From the NCBI GenBank assembly GCA_012511135.1, contig JAAZGQ010000246.1, positions 1-12,244 on the forward strand: DNA of 12,244 bases, given 5' to 3'. The translations under genes and the position numbers were made by a program. Source of the DNA: Bacteroidales bacterium (lineage in GTDB: Bacteria; Bacteroidota; Bacteroidia; Bacteroidales; UBA1402). The notes below the pieces were generated by a model. It made no database searches. It was given only the letters and a program-made list of their open reading frames with translations, and was not told the origin of the DNA. Positions 1 through 8,384 of this stretch are shown here, piece after piece. The first letter of the stretch is position 1. Each line of letters opens with the position of its first letter.

Positions 1-1346
1 CTATCTGGGAAAAAATGCAGGCTCAACTGGACAAGATGTTCAAGGAAACCGGACATCAAAACGCTTACTTTCCTTTGTTTATTCCCAAATCTTTTTTGAG
101 CCGCGAAGCCGAACACGTCGAAGGTTTTGCCAAAGAATGCGCCGTCGTCACGCATTACAGATTAAAAAAATCTTCTGACGGAGATCAACTGATTGTTGAT
201 CCCGAAGCGAAACTCGAAGAAGAACTCATAGTAAGGCCTACCTCAGAAACCATTATCTGGAACACCTATAAAGACTGGATACAATCCTACAGGGATTTAC
301 CTATTTTATGCAATCAATGGGCCAACGTGGTGCGTTGGGAGATGCGTACCAGGCTGTTTTTGCGCACTACCGAATTATTATGGCAGGAAGGGCATACCGC
401 GCATGCTACCAAAAAAGAAGCTGAGGAAGAAGCACTGACAATACTGAACATATATTCAGATTTTGCTGAACAATATATGGCCATGCCTGTGCTCAAAGGG
501 GTAAAAACAGCCAACGAACGTTTTGCCGGTGCCCTGGAAACTTACACGATTGAAGCTCTTATGCAGGACGGAAAGGCCTTGCAATCGGGCACTTCACACT
601 TTTTGGGGCAAAATTTTGCCAAAGCTTTCGATGTCACTTTCCTGAACAAAGAAAATAAACTCGATTATGTTTGGGCCACTTCCTGGGGCGTTTCAACCCG
701 CCTTATGGGAGCTCTGATTATGTCTCATTCTGACGATAACGGACTGGTGCTGCCACCCGCACTGGCTCCCTTCCAGGTAGTGATTGTTCCCATATACAAG
801 AATGCCGAACAACTTAAAGAAATAGATAAAAAGGTTGCCTCTTTGATGTTGAAATTAAAAGACTTAGGCATCAGTGTTCGCTATGACAACAACGACAACA
901 AAAAACCCGGATGGAAATTTGCCGAATACGAACTCAAAGGGGTTCCGGTACGCCTGGCCCTGGGAGCAAGAGATCTGCAAAACAACAGCATCGAAGTGGC
1001 TCGCAGAGATACGCTGAGCAAGGAAACCCGTTCGATGGAAGGTGTTGAAACTTACATTAAAGAATTACTCGACACTATACAACAAAACATTTACCAAAAG
1101 GCCCTGGACTTCCGCACTAAAAATACTTTTGAAGTGAATTCCTACGATGAATTCAAGGAGAAAATCGAAGAAGGAGGCTTTTTGTCCTGCCACTGGGACG
1201 GCAGCTCCGAAACCGAAGAGCGGGTTAAAAACGAAACCAAGGCAACCATACGTTGTATACCCCTGGATGGAGACCAGACTCCCGGTACATGCATTTTCAG
1301 CGGCAAGCCTTCGGCCCGTAGGGTGATTTTTGCCCGCGCTTATTGA
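1..1346 (+). CDS. proS: Prolyl-tRNA synthetase, archaeal/eukaryote type, 5' partial
   Basis: Class II aminoacyl-tRNA synthetase that charges tRNA-Pro with proline in the cytoplasm. The reading frame is open to the left edge (Ile-Trp-Glu-Lys precedes the first ATG at position 15), so that ATG is internal. From family length, roughly 50 N-terminal residues are missing. Visible features are the RPTSE proline-recognition segment, class II motif 2 (VVRWEMRTRLFLR), the EGHTAHAT segment, motif 3 (GVSTRLMGALIM), the anticodon-binding domain starting near APFQVVIVPIY, and the short C-terminal domain. The protein ends in FARAY; a terminal Tyr is a hallmark of this ProRS class, which lacks the INS editing domain of the E. 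coli-type enzyme. The C-terminal domain, which binds zinc in some relatives, shows only three Cys (in SCHW, RCIP and TCIF) and no CxxC pair, so zinc binding is doubtful. It converges on tamB with 4 bp between the stop codons. Confidence 0.97.
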   Translation, partial: IWEKMQAQLDKMFKETGHQNAYFPLFIPKSFLSREAEHVEGFAKECAVVTHYRLKKSSDGDQLIVDPEAKLEEELIVRPTSETIIWNTYKDWIQSYRDLPILCNQWANVVRWEMRTRLFLRTTELLWQEGHTAHATKKEAEEEALTILNIYSDFAEQYMAMPVLKGVKTANERFAGALETYTIEALMQDGKALQSGTSHFLGQNFAKAFDVTFLNKENKLDYVWATSWGVSTRLMGALIMSHSDDNGLVLPPALAPFQVVIVPIYKNAEQLKEIDKKVASLMLKLKDLGISVRYDNNDNKKPGWKFAEYELKGVPVRLALGARDLQNNSIEVARRDTLSKETRSMEGVETYIKELLDTIQQNIYQKALDFRTKNTFEVNSYDEFKEKIEEGGFLSCHWDGSSETEERVKNETKATIRCIPLDGDQTPGTCIFSGKPSARRVIFARAY

Positions 1347-1350
1347 TCTC

Positions 1351-4300
1351 TTATTTCTTAAGATCGGATTCGTTCAGACTTTTGATAATTTGGGAGGCAA
1401 TGCGTTCTGCAAATAGTTGCCTCAATTCCAGAAGATTATTAAAGCTTTCCCTGTATCCCAACCCCACGCCCTGAGTGGTCATGGCCGATTTAAAGTAACG
1501 GCTGTCGTTGGAACGATTGAACATTTTTAGTCTCCAGCGGCCGGACTCCGAGAATTTATACTCCAGGTCAAAGTCGCCGATGAATTGGGTGTTATTATTG
1601 ACCAGATCTTCGCGGGAACCAATATTGCCGTTTATAATTAACCTATTGTCCATCAGTTGACTGCTCATAGCCAACTGCCATTCCCCCAAGCCTTGAGCCA
1701 CCAGGTCATCGTAGCGGTAATTGAAGTCAAAAGTCAGGAAGGAAGAACCCAGAGCCTGATATATCATGTTGTTCAACTGGCTGGAAATGGACGAAAGTGT
1801 AGCACCTACTACTGCATTTACGTTGTTATTGTTGTTTTGTGCCAGATTGTTTTCGGCGGCTGCAAAACGATTCAGAAGCATCAAATAAACAATTTGCCGG
1901 TTAAGCATTTCATCGGTGTTAATCACATTCATTACCCGGCGTTTCAATTCCTCGTCGGCCGAAGGAAAGTCCAGACCCAGTTCGATGTTGGGATGCTGCA
2001 GTTCTCCAGATAACAACAAAGTGCAATTGACCGGAATACTGCTGCGATTCAAATTTAAAGCAGCAATTTCGGCTTCATCCAGCAAATCACTCAAAGAAAC
2101 ATTTACCACCGAATAAATCGCGTTAATATTCATATCGGCTTCCAGAGGATCACCGGAGAAATTAATGGTACTGCCTTGTGATATGCTAAAATCTCTACGC
2201 AGAAGATCCTGAATGATAAACTGATAACTACCCGATTCAAGAGTATAACGGCCGTAAAGTTCAATATCGCCGGTATTGTCATAAACCAGGCGGATACTGC
2301 CGGCTCCACGGCCCCGGATTTCATCTCCGGTGGTGGGATTTGTTACCAGGATAATTTCGGCAGAGGGAGTGGCCTCAATCTGCAGATTTAAATTAAGTCT
2401 TGAAACCGGAGTTTCTCCACTCTTTCCTGCGATGGGGATCAAAAACCTTTGCTGCTCTTTAAGACTGTCTTTTTGAATTTTTTTGTCCCGGTCTACAAAT
2501 TCAATAAAACTATAGTCACTAACCTCTGATTCTTCGAGCAAAGTTAGGGCAAAACTGCTGCGTTCGTCAGTACGCATATTTATATCCATCTGAATATCCT
2601 CCAGCGGGCCATTTAAGAGTGCTGAACCACTGGCATAAACCCTGCCGTAGAATTGTTCTTCGTAGGAAGGTTCAACATCGAAGACTTTAAGTTGTTCGGT
2701 TTGAATATTCAGATCAAGGGAAACATCAGCGAAATAATTATGCCTGATGGCTCCGTTGATAGTAGCTCTGTTGCCTTCGCTATCACTGAGGTTTATATTA
2801 TTAAAAAAGATACCATTAGGTGTCAGGTGTATGGAATCGTTAAAATAGTAGTTGCAATGGAGCAAATCCACGCCAATCACTCCATTTTCCACGAAAGCAT
2901 CGCTGGTAATACCTACTTTGTTATCGCTAAAGGTTCCGGCGATTTCCAGGTATCCGCTGCCGTAACCATCCAGATTTTCGATAACAGATTCTATAAAGCT
3001 TCCTATGAATGAGAGTCTTACCTTGTGAGCATCTATCCACAAATAAATAGAATCGGCAGCAGGAAAAATACCACCCCTGGCTTTGGCTACCTGTAGGCCT
3101 CTGTCCAGCAGAATACCGCTCATTTCAATACCGGCAATCTCTTCATTCCAGCTTGAATTAAAGTTTAAATCTCCCAGCACCGCTTTGTTAAGAGAAAAAT
3201 TTTCTGCGCTCAATGAAGCATTTAGTTTGGGCTCTTCAAATAGGTTGATTATTTGCGCAGCACCGCTGATATTGCCTCCTAAACTTACTGATCCCTCTTT
3301 TTGGGGAAGTAATTCGAATATATAATCCAGATTTACCTTATTCAGATCAACCCAAAACTCATCTTTGTTGTTATCAGATAGGATTCCGTCGAGTTTAATG
3401 TATTGATTGTTATGATGAACAAGGAAATTATTTACATGTAATTCTTTCCCATTCCATTGCAGATCAGATGTTTCCATTCTCCACAAAGAATCTCTCAACA
3501 CAAGTTCCGATGGTTTAAAAGTGGAGTAAATACTCAAGGCAGATTTCGGATTTAACCGCTCAAATCGCAGACTGTTGCTCAAATTTATATTGTATACTTC
3601 TCCGGTATCAGTGTGCCAATAAGTATCCCAATTTATCTCATTATTCAAAGCCCTGGCTTTAAAATCAAAATTCAGACTGCTGGTATCGTCCTGCTCAAAT
3701 ACTCCGGTAAAACTCCATTGCAAGGAATCTGAAGGATTCTCAAGCGAGCTTTGTACCGAACGTATACGAAAACCATCAAGATCAATTGTATCAGCATCGA
3801 GTTTTAGAGCAAACAAGCCTGATTCCTCTCTGAAATAGCCTTCGAAAGATAAGCCCGATGGCAGGCTCAGGGGCAGGCTCAAGGCCCGGGACAAGGTCCT
3901 GGTATCGTTAAGCTTAAAACGGAAGTCGTAGTTGTTTCCGCTATGCAAATCCCCTTTTTTGCCGGGGAACAGGGCAGGTAAGTAGCGCAACAGAGCCATG
4001 TCGCGGGCATCCTCCAGCAAGCTTGTCATATCGATGCGTCCGTACATCCAGCCCTGGAGCAAAGCTGATTTCAACAATAAATAGCGTTCACCTTTATTAT
4101 CACCGCTTAGCGCATAGAAATTGTCCAGTTCAAATAATTCAGTATTATTTTCAAAACGCACAGAATCTATGTTTAAACTACCACGCAGGGATTCGGGGCT
4201 GCTGCCTTTTAAATCGGCCTGCATTTTGAATGAGAGATCAGAACCGCTTTCTGTATCCGTTTGCATCAAGTTCAAGCTGTGCAAATCTATATGATCGGCA

Positions 4301-5883
4301 TTAAGGCGAAAATTGATATTAGCCTCATCGCCCAGGTTGTTCAGTGATACAGCCAAATCCAACAAACAATTATTATCTCCGGAGTTTAGATTTGCCCGGT
4401 AAAAACCAAGGCCGTTGTAGTAGCCATCCAATAAAATATTGCGATAAGTGTAATTGTTTAATTGCAAGCTCTTGAAAGTTGCGCTTAAATCGGCAATAGG
4501 GGGATCGACCCCGGCTTTTTTCCCGTTTATGTTTATTTCGAAAGCTGTTTTGCCCAGTTTTATACCAGTGTCAAACAAGTTATTCAAGGCATAGGAATCA
4601 GATCCTAAGTTCATATTGAAATCATAAATGGCATCCGAAGCAGAATAGTTTATTTGTGCCATAATTGACAAAATTCCCGGATCGGCCAGGAGTTCGCCAG
4701 CCATACTCCAGTTCTCAGGTTCCAGTGCAACCTGTCCGCAGAAATCCAAAGCTCCGAGATTGTAAATAACAGCCGGAATGTCACTGTCTTCAATAGAAAA
4801 AACATCTTGTATCAGGCGAATTACTTCAGGTTGTATATGCAAAAAGTCAACCGAAGATAGCAAGCGTAATTGATTTTCATCCCTGACATCGCTCAGTTCG
4901 ACCTTACCATTAAAGTATACCACGCTATCCATTTGAAAACGTAATTCGTTTAACTCCAGATAATTTTCACCACCACTAAGAGAAAATGCCAAGTCAGCAT
5001 TGCTGTTTTCAAGTTGCAAATCAGGGGGTAAAAAGCCGGCTATGTCAGAAAAACTCAGAGATAAGTTTACTCCAACCGGATCTTTTAACTTAAATGATTC
5101 AGGATAGCCTTCTGCATTGGTTTCATAGGCAAGTTCCAGGCTGTCTATGCTCAAATTCGATTTTGGCAAGACTAAGCCAAAGTCATCCACTATGATACTA
5201 TGCTCATCAATTAATGCTCTAACAATCATATCGTTGATCACAAATCCGCCGGCTTCCTCTATGAACAAAGAATTAATTATTAGCATTGGAGGAGAGTCCC
5301 GTGGAATATCTGCGGAGAGTTTGGCATTCAATTTCTGAATTGCTAAGTGATTTACATCAAAGTATTTGCTCCCTTCCTGATTATACTCCAACGCCTGTTC
5401 AGGGGCAGTAATTACATCGTAACTGAAAGAACAATCTTTTAACATCAGCGACCTTAGCTTAAAAGAACTAAAAATCTGCTTATCGGTTTTAAAAAGCTTA
5501 GCAAGATAGGCTATGTTCAAAGGACTGTCCTGATCAATCCTATACAGTTGTAATTTTGCCCTAATAAGCCTTATGTCAGTAATGTCCAACTTTCTGCCAA
5601 GCAAAAGAGGCAGAGTTCGCACATTAATATCCAGGCGCTCGGCCCAAAGAAAGTTCTGGCCCAGGCTATCTGCAAGGCTAAGCCCTTCAAATTGAATTAG
5701 TATGTTTTTGTCTATATGGAAGTCAAAAGATTCAAAGCCGGGCTCCAGATCAAACTCCATGGCCAGCACCTTGGCATAATGCTGCAGGAGGCTGTGCTGA
5801 AACTTTTTGTTGTTCAGCACAAGCAGAGGCAAAAGTATAATTGCCAATACCGCGAATAGCCAATAAAAACCTTTCTTTTTCAA
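1351..5883 (-). CDS. tamB: TamB-like translocation/assembly module protein (AsmA/DUF490 superfamily)
   Basis: A 1510-residue envelope protein. Residues about 5-23 form one hydrophobic segment after a Lys-rich start, fitting an inner-membrane signal anchor. The bulk is a periplasmic, repetitive beta-rich region of the AsmA-like type. The C-terminal TamB/DUF490 domain covers about residue 1080 to the end and includes the typical RGRGAGSIRLVYDNTG segment near 1185, the LESGSYQF segment, and GDPLEADMNINAIYSV near 1245. A five-Asn run lies near residue 1350. Known of the family: TamB spans the periplasm as a hydrophobic groove, is implicated in phospholipid transport to the outer membrane, and with TamA in outer-membrane protein assembly. 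E. coli TamB is 1259 aa; longer forms are usual in Bacteroidota. No TamA/Omp85 gene lies in the window. The start is TTG at 5883-5881: it directly precedes the Lys-rich anchor, the frame is closed by TGA at 5916-5914, and the next in-frame ATG (residue 42) would delete the anchor. No Shine-Dalgarno is visible. Confidence 0.9.
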   Translation of the reverse strand: MKKKGFYWLFAVLAIILLPLLVLNNKKFQHSLLQHYAKVLAMEFDLEPGFESFDFHIDKNILIQFEGLSLADSLGQNFLWAERLDINVRTLPLLLGRKLDITDIRLIRAKLQLYRIDQDSPLNIAYLAKLFKTDKQIFSSFKLRSLMLKDCSFSYDVITAPEQALEYNQEGSKYFDVNHLAIQKLNAKLSADIPRDSPPMLIINSLFIEEAGGFVINDMIVRALIDEHSIIVDDFGLVLPKSNLSIDSLELAYETNAEGYPESFKLKDPVGVNLSLSFSDIAGFLPPDLQLENSNADLAFSLSGGENYLELNELRFQMDSVVYFNGKVELSDVRDENQLRLLSSVDFLHIQPEVIRLIQDVFSIEDSDIPAVIYNLGALDFCGQVALEPENWSMAGELLADPGILSIMAQINYSASDAIYDFNMNLGSDSYALNNLFDTGIKLGKTAFEININGKKAGVDPPIADLSATFKSLQLNNYTYRNILLDGYYNGLGFYRANLNSGDNNCLLDLAVSLNNLGDEANINFRLNADHIDLHSLNLMQTDTESGSDLSFKMQADLKGSSPESLRGSLNIDSVRFENNTELFELDNFYALSGDNKGERYLLLKSALLQGWMYGRIDMTSLLEDARDMALLRYLPALFPGKKGDLHSGNNYDFRFKLNDTRTLSRALSLPLSLPSGLSFEGYFREESGLFALKLDADTIDLDGFRIRSVQSSLENPSDSLQWSFTGVFEQDDTSSLNFDFKARALNNEINWDTYWHTDTGEVYNINLSNSLRFERLNPKSALSIYSTFKPSELVLRDSLWRMETSDLQWNGKELHVNNFLVHHNNQYIKLDGILSDNNKDEFWVDLNKVNLDYIFELLPQKEGSVSLGGNISGAAQIINLFEEPKLNASLSAENFSLNKAVLGDLNFNSSWNEEIAGIEMSGILLDRGLQVAKARGGIFPAADSIYLWIDAHKVRLSFIGSFIESVIENLDGYGSGYLEIAGTFSDNKVGITSDAFVENGVIGVDLLHCNYYFNDSIHLTPNGIFFNNINLSDSEGNRATINGAIRHNYFADVSLDLNIQTEQLKVFDVEPSYEEQFYGRVYASGSALLNGPLEDIQMDINMRTDERSSFALTLLEESEVSDYSFIEFVDRDKKIQKDSLKEQQRFLIPIAGKSGETPVSRLNLNLQIEATPSAEIILVTNPTTGDEIRGRGAGSIRLVYDNTGDIELYGRYTLESGSYQFIIQDLLRRDFSISQGSTINFSGDPLEADMNINAIYSVVNVSLSDLLDEAEIAALNLNRSSIPVNCTLLLSGELQHPNIELGLDFPSADEELKRRVMNVINTDEMLNRQIVYLMLLNRFAAAENNLAQNNNNNVNAVVGATLSSISSQLNNMIYQALGSSFLTFDFNYRYDDLVAQGLGEWQLAMSSQLMDNRLIINGNIGSREDLVNNNTQFIGDFDLEYKFSESGRWRLKMFNRSNDSRYFKSAMTTQGVGLGYRESFNNLLELRQLFAERIASQIIKSLNESDLKK

Positions 5884-5894
5884 ACGATATATTG

Positions 5895-5902
5895 TATTTT
5901 TG
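5895..5902 (+). promoter_or_regulatory. Possible -7 box for tsaD-cinA
   Basis: TATTTTTG matches the Bacteroidota sigma-A -7 consensus TAnnTTTG exactly. A TTTC at 5872-5875, 19 bp upstream, is a 3-of-4 match to the -33 TTTG. Transcription would begin near 5908 and leave a leader of about 40 nt before the tsaD ATG at 5950. The -33 match is imperfect and the region is AT-rich, so chance is possible. Confidence 0.45.
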
Positions 5903-5932
5903 CAGGCTGCTAATCAGAAAGCTATAAGTTGG

Positions 5933-5940
5933 CAAAAATA
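5933..5940 (-). promoter_or_regulatory. Possible -7 box for tamB
   Basis: The minus strand reads TATTTTTG here, again an exact TAnnTTTG match, and is identical to the plus-strand box 31 bp away. Transcription would start near 5927 and run leftward, with a leader of about 45 nt to the TTG start at 5883. No clear TTTG -33 element sits at the expected distance upstream (about 5960-5966), which lowers confidence. Confidence 0.33.
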
Positions 5941-5949
5941 AGAAAATCT

Positions 5950-6972
5950 ATGAACTCTACATACATTCTGGGGATAGAATCTTCCTGCGATGATACTTCT
6001 GCTGCTGTTTTAAAAGATCGTACTCTATTGTCCAACGTCATAGCCAGTCAAAAAATTCACGAAGCCTACGGTGGAGTGGTGCCCGAACTGGCTTCCCGTG
6101 CCCATGAACAAAATATTGTTCCGGTGGTGGATCAGGCTCTTAAACAAGCAGGGATTAATAAAAAAGACCTTAGCGCCATTGCCTTTACACTGGGCCCGGG
6201 ACTGATGGGTTCTCTGCTGGTTGGTACCTCCTTTGCCAAAGGTCTTGCTCTTTCACTCAGACTGCCACTGATACAGGTGAATCATTTGCATGGGCATATT
6301 TTGGCTCACTTTATTCGTGTCGAGGGCAAAGAAAAAACGGAACCCAGGTTCCCGTTTATTTGTCTGCTCGTGTCGGGAGGCAATTCTCAATTGGTGCTGG
6401 TGCATTCTGTCAAAGAGATGGAAATCATAGGACAAACCATAGACGACGCTGCCGGAGAAGCCTTCGATAAATGCGGCAAAATGCTGGGACTGGATTATCC
6501 GGCCGGACCTCAGATTGATCGCCTTGCGGCCATCGGCGATCCTGTTTCTTTTCGTTTCAGTAAACCGCAAATTCCGGGCTTTGATTACAGCTTTAGCGGT
6601 CTCAAAACCTCCTTTTTATATCGTTTACGCGATGAAATGGCAACAAACGGAGACTTTATACGGGAACGCAAGGCCGATTTATCTGCCTCCTTGCAGGCAA
6701 CTATTGTAGACATCTTGATGGACAAACTCATCAAAGCAAGCAAAGAATATAAGATCAAAGAAATTGCCTTATCCGGAGGGGTATCTGCAAATTCCGGCTT
6801 GCGCAAAGCTGTTGAGGAAACAGCCCTCAAAAAAGGCTGGACTATACATCTTCCAGCTTTATCTTTTACTACCGACAATGCCGCTATGATTGCTGTTGCC
6901 GGTTATTACAAATATTTAGAACAGGATTTTTGCGGCCTGGATGCAGCACCTTATTCCAGAGTCAGTATATAA
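5950..6972 (+). CDS. tsaD: tRNA N6-adenosine threonylcarbamoyltransferase TsaD
   Basis: The TsaD/Kae1/Gcp enzyme transfers the threonylcarbamoyl group from TC-AMP to A37 of ANN-decoding tRNAs, making t6A in the cytoplasm with TsaB and TsaE (not in this window). At 340 aa it is full length. In order one sees GIESSCDDTSAAV at the N-terminus, GGVVPELASRAHE, GPGLMGSLLVG, the metal-binding NHLHGH motif (His112 and His116), LVSGGNSQLVLV, the DDAAGEAFDKCGKMLG segment, FSGLKTS, LSGGVSANSGLR, and FTTDNAAM with the third metal ligand Asp309. All catalytic and ATPase-fold motifs are intact. The ATG at 5950 is chosen because family members begin a few residues before the ILGIESSCDD strand; an in-frame TTG at 5929 would add seven residues and is less likely. 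It is followed by cinA after 10 bp, so the two are probably co-transcribed. Confidence 0.97.
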   Translation: MNSTYILGIESSCDDTSAAVLKDRTLLSNVIASQKIHEAYGGVVPELASRAHEQNIVPVVDQALKQAGINKKDLSAIAFTLGPGLMGSLLVGTSFAKGLALSLRLPLIQVNHLHGHILAHFIRVEGKEKTEPRFPFICLLVSGGNSQLVLVHSVKEMEIIGQTIDDAAGEAFDKCGKMLGLDYPAGPQIDRLAAIGDPVSFRFSKPQIPGFDYSFSGLKTSFLYRLRDEMATNGDFIRERKADLSASLQATIVDILMDKLIKASKEYKIKEIALSGGVSANSGLRKAVEETALKKGWTIHLPALSFTTDNAAMIAVAGYYKYLEQDFCGLDAAPYSRVSI

Positions 6973-6982
6973 TTGAATAAGT

Positions 6983-8251
6983 ATGGAAAACAGCCAAACT
7001 ATGGCAAATAAGCTGGTTGAAATTATCACTATAGGTGACGAAATCATTAACGGACAAATCGTAGACAGCAATTCTGCCTGGATAGCCTCTTTTTTGAACC
7101 GTTCCGGCTTTGAAGTGAATAAAATAACTTCGGTTCCTGATCAATCTGAAGCTATACTTCAGTCGATTGATTCAGCCTTTTCCAATGCAGGGATTGTATT
7201 ACTGACAGGAGGGCTGGGACCAACCAAAGACGATATTACCAAGCATTGCCTTTGTACTTATTTCAAAACTAAACTTGTTTTTAATCAGGCTGTTTACGAC
7301 AACATGACTGAAATGTTCAATAAACGGGGTTTATGGACAATAAACAGTTTTAACCGATCGCAAGCCGAAGTCCCGGAAGCCTGCACTGTAATTATCAATC
7401 GCAAGGGCACAGCACCCCTCAGTTGGTTTGAAAAGGAGGGAAAGATTCTGGTCTCTATGCCTGGAGTCCCTCTGGAAATGATGTGGAGTATGGAAAAAGA
7501 GATAATGCCCCGTTTACTGAACAAAGTGCAATCTCAAGCCATCATTCAACGTTATTTATGGGTCAAAGGCTATCCCGAAGCCGTTTTAGCTGAATTTATC
7601 GCTGATTGGGAGGACGATTTGCCTCCTGAACTTAAGTTGGCTTATCTTCCCCAACGCTCTGTAATGCTCTTGCGCCTGACGGCCAAAAACAGCGACGAAG
7701 CAAACTTGAACAATTTGTTGAATTCCAATATTGAACAATTAAAAACGCTGTTGGGAGAAGCTGTTTTTGCCGAAGGGGTCAAAAGCCTGGAAGAGGCCCT
7801 GGGCCAGGTACTTATAAAAAAAAGGCTCCGCCTGGCTTTGGCCGAAAGTTGTACGGGAGGAGCGCTGGGAGCCCGGCTAACCAGAGCTCCCGGCAGTTCG
7901 GCCTATTTTTTGGGCAGTATAGTCAGTTATGCCAACGAGATAAAACAAGACTTGCTGGCTGTTCCTGAAATTATGCTTCAAAACAAAGGCGCGGTGAGTA
8001 AAGAAGTTGTGGAAGCAATGGCAGAGGGAGTAAGAATTAAACTCAAAAGTGATATAGGCATTGCCATCAGCGGTATAGCCGGACCGGAAGGAGGCAGTAA
8101 GGAAAAACCGGTCGGTACAGTCTTCATTGCTTTGGCCGACAATGATCAATGCTTGTGCAGAAAGTTTGAATTTCAATTGGATAGAACTGGCAATATTGAG
8201 CAGGCAGTACATCAGGCTTTGATCTTGTTGTTAGATTATTTATACCTATAA
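6983..8251 (+). CDS. cinA: CinA: MoCF-like domain plus NMN deamidase (PncC) domain
   Basis: A two-domain CinA protein of 422 aa. The N-terminal MoaB/Mog-like (COG1058) domain covers about residues 11-180, with ITIGDEIINGQIVDSNS, TGGLGPTKDD (75-84) and SMPGVPLEMM; in characterised homologues it acts as an ADP-ribose pyrophosphatase. The C-terminal domain, about 265-420, is the PncC nicotinamide-mononucleotide deamidase, with ESCTGG at 288-293 and GIAGPEGG at 364-371. It converts NMN to nicotinic acid mononucleotide, recycling NMN produced for example by NAD-dependent DNA ligase. The old name competence/damage-inducible protein reflects operon context in Gram-positives, and nothing here indicates competence. 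ATG 6983 is used; a second ATG at 7001 (residue 7) sits nearer the conserved start and is an alternative. Neither has a Shine-Dalgarno. It lies 10 bp after tsaD, so it probably shares the tsaD promoter. Confidence 0.93.
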   Translation: MENSQTMANKLVEIITIGDEIINGQIVDSNSAWIASFLNRSGFEVNKITSVPDQSEAILQSIDSAFSNAGIVLLTGGLGPTKDDITKHCLCTYFKTKLVFNQAVYDNMTEMFNKRGLWTINSFNRSQAEVPEACTVIINRKGTAPLSWFEKEGKILVSMPGVPLEMMWSMEKEIMPRLLNKVQSQAIIQRYLWVKGYPEAVLAEFIADWEDDLPPELKLAYLPQRSVMLLRLTAKNSDEANLNNLLNSNIEQLKTLLGEAVFAEGVKSLEEALGQVLIKKRLRLALAESCTGGALGARLTRAPGSSAYFLGSIVSYANEIKQDLLAVPEIMLQNKGAVSKEVVEAMAEGVRIKLKSDIGIAISGIAGPEGGSKEKPVGTVFIALADNDQCLCRKFEFQLDRTGNIEQAVHQALILLLDYLYL

Positions 8252-8304
8252 ATCAGCCACATAGGCCTTGAAGATAATTTTTATAAATTTTATTAGGGGA
8301 ATAG

Positions 8305-8335
8305 TTGGAAAATAATCAAAAAAAGCTGATCTTTG
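8305..8335 (+). promoter_or_regulatory. Promoter candidate for rpmB-rpmG-DUF4295
   Basis: TTG at 8305-8307 (3-of-4 match to the -33 TTTG, preceded by G) and GATCTTTG at 8328-8335 (7 of the 8 positions of TAnnTTTG, counting n) are separated by 20 bp, the spacing known for Bacteroidota sigma-A promoters. Transcription would start near 8341, giving a leader of about 85 nt before the rpmB start. The site sits where expected, after the end of cinA and before the ribosomal cluster. It is inferred from motif and position only. Confidence 0.6.
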
Positions 8336-8356
8336 CAGCCGCAAAAAACTATTCTC

Positions 8357-8384
8357 TTGTTATTCAATTACAAGTGGATAACAG
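8357..8384 (+). promoter_or_regulatory. Stem-loop in the rpmB 5' leader
   Basis: Positions 8357-8365 (TTGTTATTC) pair with 8376-8384 (GGATAACAG) in a 9-bp stem that includes two G-U pairs, around a 10-nt loop. It lies between the predicted transcription start and the rpmB ATG at 8426 and has no U-tract after it, so it is not a terminator. A role in autogenous control by a ribosomal protein is possible but inferred; I do not recognise it as a named leader family. Confidence 0.4.

Noticed and set aside
1344..1365. GATCT...AGATC inverted repeat at the proS/tamB junction as a bidirectional terminator
   Set aside because: Only 5 bp pair, the inner bases mismatch and there is no T-tract on either strand.
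1657..5338. Several plus-strand open frames of 63-119 codons lying inside the tamB region, such as 2653-3012
   Set aside because: They are antisense to a continuous 1510-codon gene with clear TamB features, and they show no recognisable motif or start context.
5750..5935. Minus-strand 61-codon frame overlapping the tamB 5' end
   Set aside because: It is in a different frame from tamB, its product lacks family features, and it covers the coding sequence of the membrane anchor.
5929..5949. TTG at 5929 as the tsaD start, adding seven residues
   Set aside because: The ATG at 5950 fits the family start just before ILGIESSCDD, and TTG would need a rare initiation without an SD.
6253..6878. Antisense open frames of 97 and 105 codons inside tsaD
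   Set aside because: They are shadows of a fully conserved gene; the Cys- and Phe-rich, low-sense translations resemble no protein family.
8252..8300. AT-rich stretch after cinA as a terminator
   Set aside because: Runs of A and T are present but I find no stable GC-containing stem before a T-tract.
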